Assembly: GCA_039619475.1 (NCBI GenBank)
Contig: CM077115.1
Coordinates: 591,939,643-592,003,642, forward strand
Origin: Icerya purchasi
Taxonomy: Eukaryota; Arthropoda; Insecta; Hemiptera; Monophlebidae
DNA length: 64,000 nt
Reading direction: 5' to 3'
Every line of letters starts with the position of its first letter. Position 1 is the stretch's first letter. Position numbers and translations under genes: made by a program. Under the pieces are notes generated by a model, which was not told where the DNA came from, did not search any database, and was given only the letters and a program-made list of their open reading frames with translations. Below, one piece after another: positions 55,506-64,000 of the stretch.

Positions 55506-55866
55506 TATATGATGTATCCGTCACTTTATCTGGTGCTAACATATTTACAATTTTAGAATAATGTTCAGGACCTATCGAATTGAGTAATGTTTGCTGTTTA
55601 TCTATATCAGATGCGATATCAGCTACATTGAAATATATCTCTAATCGTTCTATATATTGTTTGAAATTCTCTCTTGATTCGTCAAATGTTTCAAATTTGT
55701 AATCTTTTGTTTCTCGCATTTTAGATATAGAAGACGAAGGTTTGTTTATTAACTGTTTAACTAAATTCATATATTCCATTTGCATTTTCATTTGCTTCTC
55801 TAATATTGATTCTAAATCTTTAACATCGACAACTGCCGTGTTGGTTTCCGGGTTTGAATCTGTCAT
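55438..55866 (-). CDS. gag: Gag N-terminal half, unit U25
   Basis: Majority form. Confidence 0.8.
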   Translation of the reverse strand: MTDSNPETNTAVVDVKDLESILEKQMKMQMEYMNLVKQLINKPSSSISKMRETKDYKFETFDESRENFKQYIERLEIYFNVADIASDIDKQQTLLNSIGPEHYSKIVNMLAPDKVTDTSYSEIVKRYTAERCPPKKCITTTT

Positions 55867-56765
55867 TTTATATGTTTAATATGAATATATAAACAGGAGC
55901 CGTTTACGTGTAATAATAATAATTTTTGTACTCACAGATAATAAGTCCGCTTAAAATTATTTGATCGTAAATGGTATTGATAATCGTCTTCCGCGCACAA
56001 AAAAAAGTTATCACTGTATACTTAGAAAAAACAGTAAACCAACCATTCTCGTCGCCACTTTTATGTCTTGAATTTGATACTTGATTATATAATTAAGATA
56101 CGTGAGTTCATATTGATAAAAAACATGATTCTTTTAACATTACATTTGATTATCGTTTTATATAGAAAAAAGTAACATAAGTACAAGAATACATAAGTAC
56201 ATGATACATGATAGAATGAATAACAATAATATATATATATCTACTAACCCGATCACGATATATCGATATAATAATTGATACTAAATAATATGTTACATAA
56301 TAAAATGAAAATACATAACAACTAATATTATTTTCATAAAAATTTTAATAAAGCCAATAAGGAAGAAGCTTTTCTTGTTTTGTTTAATAATGAAGCGAGC
56401 GGCTCATAAAAAAATAATAATAATTAGAAAAATCGACTCGACAATACTTGATGGGTGTTTTGTAGAGGACAAGAAAAAGTAAAGAAGTAAGTTGAAAAAC
56501 AGAAGCGATTAATTAATTTTCTACTGTGAAATAGTATTTAATAAAAAAAGGAAAAGAACCATCAACGGCTACAACCACTTTGTAATTAACATGTTTATTA
56601 GTCACAAAACACGTTTTAACCGAAATTAAATTGATGGAATTGATTTCCTGCTGTTCCCCATCGCAATCACAATCGTAATGGTCGTATCCAATCTCTTCCC
56701 ATAATTGCTGCTCGATTATTCTCATTTGTGATATAAAAGATTCCCTGTATAGAGCGGTTTTTGAA

Positions 56766-57716
56766 TCATACTTGAACTGAACATTCACCACAACATTCAA
56801 AAATTTCTTGTATATATGTATAGAATGATCTAATTTTTGATTTAAATTTTTTCTGCAAATTTAGTGTATCGAATAAATTACAGGGTAATATTGATATTGC
56901 AGCCCCACAGTCAACTTGTAATTTAACTGGCTGGCCATCTAAATAAACAGTTGCATAATAGCGATCAGAATTAGAATTACAATTTTTAATATTATAAATA
57001 TCAGATATAGGTATAGGTTCTACAAAATTAGATTCACTATTATGTTTTTTCTGGTTAGATTTCGATTTCATGAGTGTTGAGATGCATACTTTCTCAACAT
57101 GGCCTTTCTTATTACAGCTTTTACATGAAAGTGTATTTTTATCACGTTTGCAGTCTTTTGCAAGATGATTATCATATCCGCAATACATACATAATCTGTC
57201 AATTCCAAGGTGTTGATAATTAATTTTTCGCTTAAACGAGTTCGATCGCGCACGATTTTGATAATTTTGATTTAATCGAGTTTGGCTTTGGTGCCTCTGG
57301 TAGTTAAAATTACGATTTTTCGAACGAGGTTTATGTGTTGATATTTTATTAACTTCAGTAGGTGATGATACTGGTCGATTATTAGCTATTTCTTTTGATA
57401 CATTAATAGCAACCTCATGTGTTAACGCTACTTCTTTAATATCTTTGAAGGTTTTTTTATTTGATTGTATAGCTTTTTGTCGCATATTTTCATCTCTTAA
57501 TCCTCGTATAAATTGTGATAGCAAAAATATGTCAGAAATATCAGCCTCACATTTTGGACAATATAATTCACATTTAGTTATATACTTCTGTAACTCGCCG
57601 ATGTAGTCTGTTACTGATTCGTGGCTTTTTTGTAATGCTGATAAAAATTTATGTCGTTGTAGTAATGCATTTTTTTGGTGGACATCGCTCTGCAGTATAT
57701 CGTTTAACAATTTCAC
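56766..57716 (-). CDS. gag: Gag C-terminal half plus truncated retropepsin, unit U26
   Basis: Majority protein form. Confidence 0.82.
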   Translation of the reverse strand: MKLLNDILQSDVHQKNALLQRHKFLSALQKSHESVTDYIGELQKYITKCELYCPKCEADISDIFLLSQFIRGLRDENMRQKAIQSNKKTFKDIKEVALTHEVAINVSKEIANNRPVSSPTEVNKISTHKPRSKNRNFNYQRHQSQTRLNQNYQNRARSNSFKRKINYQHLGIDRLCMYCGYDNHLAKDCKRDKNTLSCKSCNKKGHVEKVCISTLMKSKSNQKKHNSESNFVEPIPISDIYNIKNCNSNSDRYYATVYLDGQPVKLQVDCGAAISILPCNLFDTLNLQKKFKSKIRSFYTYIQEIFECCGECSVQV

Positions 57717-58077
57717 TATATGATGTATCCGTCACTTTATCTGGTGCTAACATATTTACAATTTTAGAATAATGTTCAGGACCTATCGAATTGAGTAATG
57801 TTTGCTGTTTATCTATATCAGATGCGATATCAGCTACATTGAAATATATCTCTAATCGTTCTATATATTGTTTGAAATTCTCTCTTGATTCGTCAAATGT
57901 TTCAAATTTGTAATCTTTTGTTTCTCTCATTTTAGATATAGAAGACGAAGGTTTGTTTATTAACTGTTTAACTAAATTCATATATTCCATTTGCATTTTC
58001 ATTTGCTTCTCTAATATTGATTCTAAATCTTTAACATCGACAACTGCCGTGTTGGTTTCCGGGTTTGAATCTGTCAT
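57649..58077 (-). CDS. gag: Gag N-terminal half, unit U26
   Basis: Majority protein. Codon 51 is AGA rather than CGA (near 57927), still Arg; shared with U27. Confidence 0.8.
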   Translation of the reverse strand: MTDSNPETNTAVVDVKDLESILEKQMKMQMEYMNLVKQLINKPSSSISKMRETKDYKFETFDESRENFKQYIERLEIYFNVADIASDIDKQQTLLNSIGPEHYSKIVNMLAPDKVTDTSYSEIVKRYTAERCPPKKCITTTT

Positions 58078-58976
58078 TTTATATGTTTAATATGAATATA
58101 TAAACAGGAGCCGTTTACGTGTAATAATAATAATTTTTGTACTCACAGATAATAAGTCCGCTTAAAATTATTTGATCGTAAATGGTATTGAAAATCGTCT
58201 TCCGCGCACAAAAAAAAGTTATCACTGTATACTTAGAAAAAACAGTAAACCAACCATTCTCGTCGCCACTTTTATGTCTTGAATTTTATACTTGATTATA
58301 TAATTAAGATACGTGAGTTCATATTGATAAAAAACATGATTCTTTTAACATTACATTTGATTATCGTTTTATATAGAAAAAAGTAACATAAGTACAAGAA
58401 TACATAAGTACATGATACATGATAGAATGAATAACAATAATATATATATATATACTAACCCGATCACGATATATCGATATAATAATTGATACTAAATAAT
58501 ATGTTACATAATAAAATGAAAATACATAACAACTAATATTATTTTCATAAAAATTTTAATAAAGCCAATAAGGAAGAAGCTTTTCTTGTTTTGTTTAATA
58601 ATGAAGCGAGCGGCTCATAAAAAAATAATAATAATTAGAAAAATCGACTCGACAATACTTGATGGGTGTTTTGTAGAGGACAAGAAAAAGTAAAGAAGTA
58701 AGTTGAAAAACAGAAGCGATTAATTAATTTTCTACTGTGAAATAGTATTTAATAAAAAAAGGAAAAGAACCATCAACGGCTACAACCACTTTGTAATTAA
58801 CATGTTTATTAGTCACAAAACACGTTTTAACCGAAATTAAATTGATGGAATTGATTTCCTGCTGTTCCCCATCGCAATCACAATCGTAATGGTCGTATCC
58901 AATCTCTTCCCATAATTGCTGCTCGATTATTCTCATTTGTGATATAAAAGATTCCCTGTATAGAGCGGTTTTTGAA

Positions 58977-59927
58977 TCATACTTGAACTGAACATTCACC
59001 ACAACATTCAAAAATTTCTTGTATATATGTATAGAATGATCTAATTTTTGATTTAAATTTTTTCTGCAAATTTAGTGTATCGAATAAATTACAGGGTAAT
59101 ATTGATATTGCAGCCCCACAGTCAACTTGTAATTTAACTGGCTGGCCATCTAAATAAACAGTTGCATAATAGCGATCAGAATTAGAATTACAATTTTTAA
59201 TATTATAAATATCAGATATAGGTATAGGTTCTACAAAATTAGATTCACTATTATGTTTTTTCTGGTTAGATTTCGATTTCATGAGTGTTGAGATGCATAC
59301 TTTCTCAACATGGCCTTTCTTATTACAGCTTTTACATGAAAGTGTATTTTTATCACGTTTGCAGTCTTTTGCAAGATGATTATCATATCCGCAATACATA
59401 CATAATCTGTCAATTCCAAGGTGTTGATAATTAATTTTTCGCTTAAACGAGTTCGATCGCGCACGATTTTGATAATTTTGATTTAATCGAGTTTGGCTTT
59501 GGTGCCTCTGGTAGTTAAAATTACGATTTTTCGAACGAGGTTTATGTGTTGATATTTTATTAACTTCAGTAGGTGATGATACTGGTCGATTATTAGCTAT
59601 TTCTTTTGATACATTAATAGCAACCTCATGTGTTAACGCTACTTCTTTAATATCTTTGAAGGTTTTTTTATTTGATTGTATAGCTTTTTGTCGCATATTT
59701 TCATCTCTTAATCCTCGTATAAATTGTGATAGCAAAAATATGTCAGAAATATCAGCCTCACATTTTGGACAATATAATTCACATTTAGTTATATACTTCT
59801 GTAACTCGCCGATGTAGTCTGTTACTGATTCGTGGCTTTTTTGTAATGCTGATAAAAATTTATGTCGTTGTAGTAATGCATTTTTTTGGTGGACATCGCT
59901 CTGCAGTATATCGTTTAACAATTTCAC
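58977..59927 (-). CDS. gag: Gag C-terminal half plus truncated retropepsin, unit U27
   Basis: Majority protein form. Confidence 0.82.
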   Translation of the reverse strand: MKLLNDILQSDVHQKNALLQRHKFLSALQKSHESVTDYIGELQKYITKCELYCPKCEADISDIFLLSQFIRGLRDENMRQKAIQSNKKTFKDIKEVALTHEVAINVSKEIANNRPVSSPTEVNKISTHKPRSKNRNFNYQRHQSQTRLNQNYQNRARSNSFKRKINYQHLGIDRLCMYCGYDNHLAKDCKRDKNTLSCKSCNKKGHVEKVCISTLMKSKSNQKKHNSESNFVEPIPISDIYNIKNCNSNSDRYYATVYLDGQPVKLQVDCGAAISILPCNLFDTLNLQKKFKSKIRSFYTYIQEIFECCGECSVQV

Positions 59928-60288
59928 TATATGATGTATCCGTCACTTTATCTGGTGCTAACATATTTACAATTTTAGAATAATGTTCAGGACCTATCGA
60001 ATTGAGTAATGTTTGCTGTTTATCTATATCAGATGCGATATCAGCTACATTGAAATATATCTCTAATCGTTCTATATATTGTTTGAAATTCTCTCTTGAT
60101 TCGTCAAATGTTTCAAATTTGTAATCTTTTGTTTCTCTCATTTTAGATATAGAAGACGAAGGTTTGTTTATTAACTGTTTAACTAAATTCATATATTCCA
60201 TTTGCATTTTCATTTGCTTCTCTAATATTGATTCTAAATCTTTAACATCGACAACTGCCGTGTTGGTTTCCGGGTTTGAATCTGTCAT
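59860..60288 (-). CDS. gag: Gag N-terminal half, unit U27
   Basis: Majority protein with the AGA codon 51 marker of U26. Confidence 0.8.
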   Translation of the reverse strand: MTDSNPETNTAVVDVKDLESILEKQMKMQMEYMNLVKQLINKPSSSISKMRETKDYKFETFDESRENFKQYIERLEIYFNVADIASDIDKQQTLLNSIGPEHYSKIVNMLAPDKVTDTSYSEIVKRYTAERCPPKKCITTTT

Positions 60289-61187
60289 TTTATATGTTTA
60301 ATATGAATATATAAACAGGAGCCGTTTACGTGTAATAATAATAATTTTTGTACTCACAGATAATAAGTCCGCTTAAAATTATTTGATCGTAAATGGTATT
60401 GAAAATCGTCTTCCGCGCACAAAAAAAAGTTATCACTGTATACTTAGAAAAAACAGTAAACCAACCATTCTCGTCGCCACTTTTATGTCTTGAATTTGAT
60501 ACTTGATTATATAATTAAGATACGTGAGTTCATATTGATAAAAAACATGATTCTTTTAACATTACATTTGATTATCGTTTTATATAGAAAAAAGTAACAT
60601 AAGTACAAGAATACATAAGTACATGATACATGATAGAATGAATAACAATAATATATATATATATACTAACCCGATCACGATATATCGATATAATAATTGA
60701 TACTAAATAATATGTTACATAATAAAATGAAAATACATAACAACTAATATTATTTTCATAAAAATTTTAATAAAGCCAATAAGGAAGAAGCTTTTCTTGT
60801 TTTGTTTAATAATGAAGCGAGCGGCTCATAAAAAAATAATAATAATTAGAAAAATCGACTCGACAATACTTGATGGGTGTTTTGTAGAGGACAAGAAAAA
60901 GTAAAGAAGTAAGTTGAAAAACAGAAGCGATTAATTAATTTTCTACTGTGAAATAGTATTTAATAAAAAAAGGAAAAGAACCATCAACGGCTACAACCAC
61001 TTTGTAATTAACATGTTTATTAGTCACAAAACACGTTTTAACCGAAATTAAATTGATGGAATTGATTTCCTGCTGTTCCCCATCGCAATCACAATCGTAA
61101 TGGTCGTATCCAATCTCTTCCCATAATTGCTGCTCGATTATTCTCATTTGTGATATAAAAGATTCCCTGTATAGAGCGGTTTTTGAA

Positions 61188-62138
61188 TCATACTTGAACT
61201 GAACATTCACCACAACATTCAAAAATTTCTTGTATATATGTATAGAATGATCTAATTTTTGATTTAAATTTTTTCTGCAAATTTAGTGTATCGAATAAAT
61301 TACAGGGTAATATTGATATTGCAGCCCCACAGTCAACTTGTAATTTAACTGGCTGGCCATCTAAATAAACAGTTGCATAATAGCGATCAGAATTAGAATT
61401 ACAATTTTTAATATTATAAATATCAGATATAGGTATAGGTTCTACAAAATTAGATTCACTATTATGTTTTTTCTGGTTAGATTTCGATTTCATGAGTGTT
61501 GAGATGCATACTTTCTCAACATGGCCTTTCTTATTACAGCTTTTACATGAAAGTGTATTTTTATCACGTTTGCAGTCTTTTGCAAGATGATTATCATATC
61601 CGCAATACATACATAATCTGTCAATTCCAAGGTGTTGATAATTAATTTTTCGCTTAAACGAGTTCGATCGCGCACGATTTTGATAATTTTGATTTAATCG
61701 AGTTTGGCTTTGGTGCCCCTGGTAGTTAAAATTACGATTTTTCGAACGAGGTTTATGTGTTGATATTTTATTAACTTCAGTAGGTGATGATACTGGTCGA
61801 TTATTAGCTATTTCTTTTGATACATTAATAGCAACCTCATGTGTTAACGCTACTTCTTTAATATCTTTGAAGGTTTTTTTATTTGATTGTATAGCTTTTT
61901 GTCGCATATTTTCATCTCTTAATCCTCGTATAAATTGTGATAGCAAAAATATGTCAGAAATATCAACCTCACATTTTGGACAATATAATTCACATTTAGT
62001 TATATACTTCTGTAACTCGCCGATGTAGTCTGTTACTGATTCGTGGCTTTTTTGTAATGCTGATAAAAATTTATGTCGTTGTAGTAATGCATTTTTTTGG
62101 TGGACATCGCTCTGCAGTATATCGTTTAACAATTTCAC
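61188..62138 (-). CDS. gag: Gag C-terminal half plus truncated retropepsin, unit U28
   Basis: Private Ala58-to-Val in the capsid cysteine cluster and Arg141-to-Gly in the basic linker. Confidence 0.82.
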   Translation of the reverse strand: MKLLNDILQSDVHQKNALLQRHKFLSALQKSHESVTDYIGELQKYITKCELYCPKCEVDISDIFLLSQFIRGLRDENMRQKAIQSNKKTFKDIKEVALTHEVAINVSKEIANNRPVSSPTEVNKISTHKPRSKNRNFNYQGHQSQTRLNQNYQNRARSNSFKRKINYQHLGIDRLCMYCGYDNHLAKDCKRDKNTLSCKSCNKKGHVEKVCISTLMKSKSNQKKHNSESNFVEPIPISDIYNIKNCNSNSDRYYATVYLDGQPVKLQVDCGAAISILPCNLFDTLNLQKKFKSKIRSFYTYIQEIFECCGECSVQV

Positions 62139-62499
62139 TATATGATGTATCCGTCACTTTATCTGGTGCTAACATATTTACAATTTTAGAATAATGTTCA
62201 GGACCTATCGAATTGAGTAATGTTTGCTGTTTATCTATATCAGATGCGATATCAGCTACATTGAAATATATCTCTAATCGTTCTATATATTGTTTGAAAT
62301 TCTCTCTTGATTCGTCAAATGTTTCAAATTTGTAATCTTTTGTTTCTCGCATTTTAGATATAGAAGACGAAGGTTTGTTTATTAACTGTTTAACTAAATT
62401 CATATATTCCATTTGCATTTTCATTTGCTTCTCTAATATTGATTCTAAATCTTTAACATCGACAACTGCCGTGTTGGTTTCCGGGTTTGAATCTGTCAT
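62071..62499 (-). CDS. gag: Gag N-terminal half, unit U28
   Basis: Majority form. Confidence 0.8.
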   Translation of the reverse strand: MTDSNPETNTAVVDVKDLESILEKQMKMQMEYMNLVKQLINKPSSSISKMRETKDYKFETFDESRENFKQYIERLEIYFNVADIASDIDKQQTLLNSIGPEHYSKIVNMLAPDKVTDTSYSEIVKRYTAERCPPKKCITTTT

Positions 62500-63145
62500 T
62501 TTATATGTTTAATATGAATATATAAACAGGAGCCGTTTACGTGTAATAATAATAATTTTTGTACTCACAGATAATAAGTCCGCTTAAAATTATTTGATCG
62601 TAAATGGTATTGATAATCGTCTTCCGCGCACAAAAAAAAGTTATCACTGTATACTTAGAAAAAACAGTAAACCAACCATTCTCGTCGCCACTTTTATGTC
62701 TTGAATTTGATACTTGATTATATAATTAAGATACGTGAGTTCATATTGATAAAAAACATGATTCTTTTAACATTACATTTGATTATCGTTTTATATAGAA
62801 AAAAGTAACATAAGTACAAGAATACATAAGTACATGATACATGATAGAATGAATAACAATAATATATATATATATACTAACCCGATCACGATATATCGAT
62901 ATAATAATTGATACTAAATAATATGTTACATAATAAAATGAAAATACATAACAACTAATATTATTTTCATAAAAATTTTAATAAAGCCAATAAGGAAGAA
63001 GCTTTTCTTGTTTTGTTTAATAATGAAGCGAGCGGCTCATAAAAAAATAATAATAATTAGAAAAATCGACTCGACAATACTTGATGGGTGTTTTGTAGAG
63101 GACAAGAAAAAGTAAAGAAGTAAGTTGAAAAACAGAAGCGATTAA

Positions 63146-64000
63146 TTAATTTTCTACTGTGAAATAGTATTTAATAAAAAAAGGAAAAGAACCATCAACG
63201 GCTACAACCACTTTGTAATTAACATGTTTATTAGTCACAAAACACGTTTTAACCGAAATTAAATTGATGGAATTGATTTCCTGCTGTTCCCCATCGCAAT
63301 CACAATCGTAATGGTCGTATCCAATCTCTTCCCATAATTGCTGATCGATTATTCTCATTTGTGATATAAAAGATTCCCTGTATAGAGCGGTTTTTGAATC
63401 ATACTTGAACTGAACATTCACCACAACATTCAAAAATTTCTTGTATATATGTATAGAATGATCTAATTTTTGATTTAAATTTTTTCTGCAAATTTAGTGT
63501 ATCGAATAAATTACAGGGTAATATTGATATTGCAGCCCCACAGTCAACTTGTAATTTAACTGGCTGGCCATCTAAATAAACAGTTGCATAATAGCGATCA
63601 GAATTAGAATTACAATTTTTAATATTATAAATATCAGATATAGGTATAGGTTCTACAAAATTAGATTCACTATTATGTTTTTTCTGGTTAGATTTCGATT
63701 TCATGAGTGTTGAGATGCATACTTTCTCAACATGGCCTTTCTTATTACAGCTTTTACATGAAAGTGTATTTTTATCACGTTTGCAGTCTTTTGCAAGATG
63801 ATTATCATATCCGCAATACATACATAATCTGTCAATTCCAAGGTGTTGATAATTAATTTTTCGCTTAAACGAGTTCGATCGCGCACGATTTTGATAATTT
63901 TGATTTAATCGAGTTTGGCTTTGGTGCCTCTGGTAGTTAAAATTACGATTTTTCGAACGAGGTTTATGTGTTGATATTTTATTAACTTCAGTAGGTGATG
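63146..64000 (-). repeat. Unit U29, partial (right edge)
   Basis: Contains the tail frame and the C-terminal two thirds of the gag-protease frame. It carries TGATCG near 63344, shared with U16. The array continues past the window. Confidence 0.95.
63399..64000 (-). CDS. gag: Gag-protease frame, C-terminal part, unit U29 (cut by window edge)
   Basis: Residues from about 117 to 316 are present, including both zinc knuckles and the D-C-G-A protease motif, ending at the TGA. The start lies beyond the right edge; the methionine before the first zinc knuckle at 63821 is not a real start. Confidence 0.82.
   Translation of the reverse strand, partial: SPTEVNKISTHKPRSKNRNFNYQRHQSQTRLNQNYQNRARSNSFKRKINYQHLGIDRLCMYCGYDNHLAKDCKRDKNTLSCKSCNKKGHVEKVCISTLMKSKSNQKKHNSESNFVEPIPISDIYNIKNCNSNSDRYYATVYLDGQPVKLQVDCGAAISILPCNLFDTLNLQKKFKSKIRSFYTYIQEIFECCGECSVQV

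Larger units (their letters stand above)
54302..56512 (-). repeat. Unit U25, 2211 bp
   Basis: Interrupted (TA)n tract near 56240, as in U23-U24. Primer site 56042-56057. Confidence 0.95.
56513..58723 (-). repeat. Unit U26, 2211 bp
   Basis: Leader has TTGAAAATCG for TTGATAATCG near 58191, shared with U27. Private GAATTTTATAC for GAATTTGATAC near 58287. Primer site 58253-58268. Confidence 0.95.
58724..60934 (-). repeat. Unit U27, 2211 bp
   Basis: TTGAAAATCG near 60402, as in U26. Primer site 60464-60479. Confidence 0.95.
60935..63145 (-). repeat. Unit U28, 2211 bp
   Basis: Last complete unit. Primer site 62675-62690. Confidence 0.95.
1..64000 (-). repeat. Tandem macrosatellite of about 29 copies of a 2.2-kb gag-protease LTR-retrotransposon unit
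   Basis: The same unit repeats head to tail across the whole window, with Gag start codons 2211, 2213, 2218, 2220 or (once) 2199 bp apart. There are 28 complete units, a partial one at each edge, and no intervening sequence. All recognisable genes and control elements are on the minus strand. Each unit has promoter region, tRNA primer site, leader, split gag and a protease domain, and none has reverse transcriptase or integrase. Length changes come from four indels: a 7-bp duplication in the tail, a 2-bp gain in the AT-rich promoter region, a 2-bp gain in one leader and a 12-bp deletion in U14. The array extends past both window edges. Formation by LTR-LTR recombination or from a circular element copy is inference. 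Confidence 0.97.

Noticed and set aside
1..64000. CRISPR array or bacterial repeat locus
   Set aside because: The repeat unit is 2.2 kb with retrotransposon coding sequence and a eukaryotic tRNA primer site; there are no short repeats with spacers.
1..64000. Plus-strand genes
   Set aside because: No substantial open frame is seen on the plus strand.

Overview
The window is one continuous tandem array. A unit of about 2.2 kb (most often 2211 bp; variants 2199, 2213 and 2220 bp) repeats head to tail about 29 times with no unrelated sequence between copies. Units are numbered here U0 (partial, left edge) to U29 (partial, right edge), phased at the stop codon of the last minus-strand reading frame. 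All recognisable coding and control sequence lies on the minus strand. The DNA is strongly AT-rich.

Each unit is a cut-down LTR retrotransposon of the Ty3/gypsy type. In transcription order (high to low coordinates) it carries: an AT-rich LTR-like promoter region with short direct repeats and a TATATAAAA box; a primer-binding site (TGGCGACGAGAATGG) that fits the 3' end of tRNA-Ser(GCT) with one mismatch; a leader of about 175 nt; a 142-codon ORF with the N-terminal part of Gag; an overlapping 316-codon ORF in a different frame with the rest of the Gag capsid, two CCHC zinc knuckles and a retropepsin domain with a D-C-G-A active-site motif; and a short tail with no recognisable reverse transcriptase, RNase H, integrase, envelope or polypurine tract. 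The next copy's promoter region follows directly. In every copy Gag is split by a one-base frame offset, and in all complete copies but two the protease is cut by a TGA before its conserved G-R-D-W motif.

The copies are nearly identical, but a few dozen diagnostic substitutions and small indels recur in blocks. They mark local runs of sister units (U17-U20, U23-U25, U26-U27), a dimer repeat (U3-U4 / U5-U6), a three-unit displacement (U7-U8 / U10-U11) and a block shared over 11 units (U1-U2 / U12-U13). This is the pattern expected from unequal crossing-over and gene conversion in a satellite array. Many of the substitutions are C-to-T type changes at CpG.

The host is a eukaryote. The Gag style, the tRNA-Ser primer site and the AT-richness suggest an invertebrate, perhaps an insect, but no host gene is present to confirm it. 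The best description is a macrosatellite made from a non-autonomous gag-protease LTR retrotransposon. No intact Gag or Pol is encoded in any copy.
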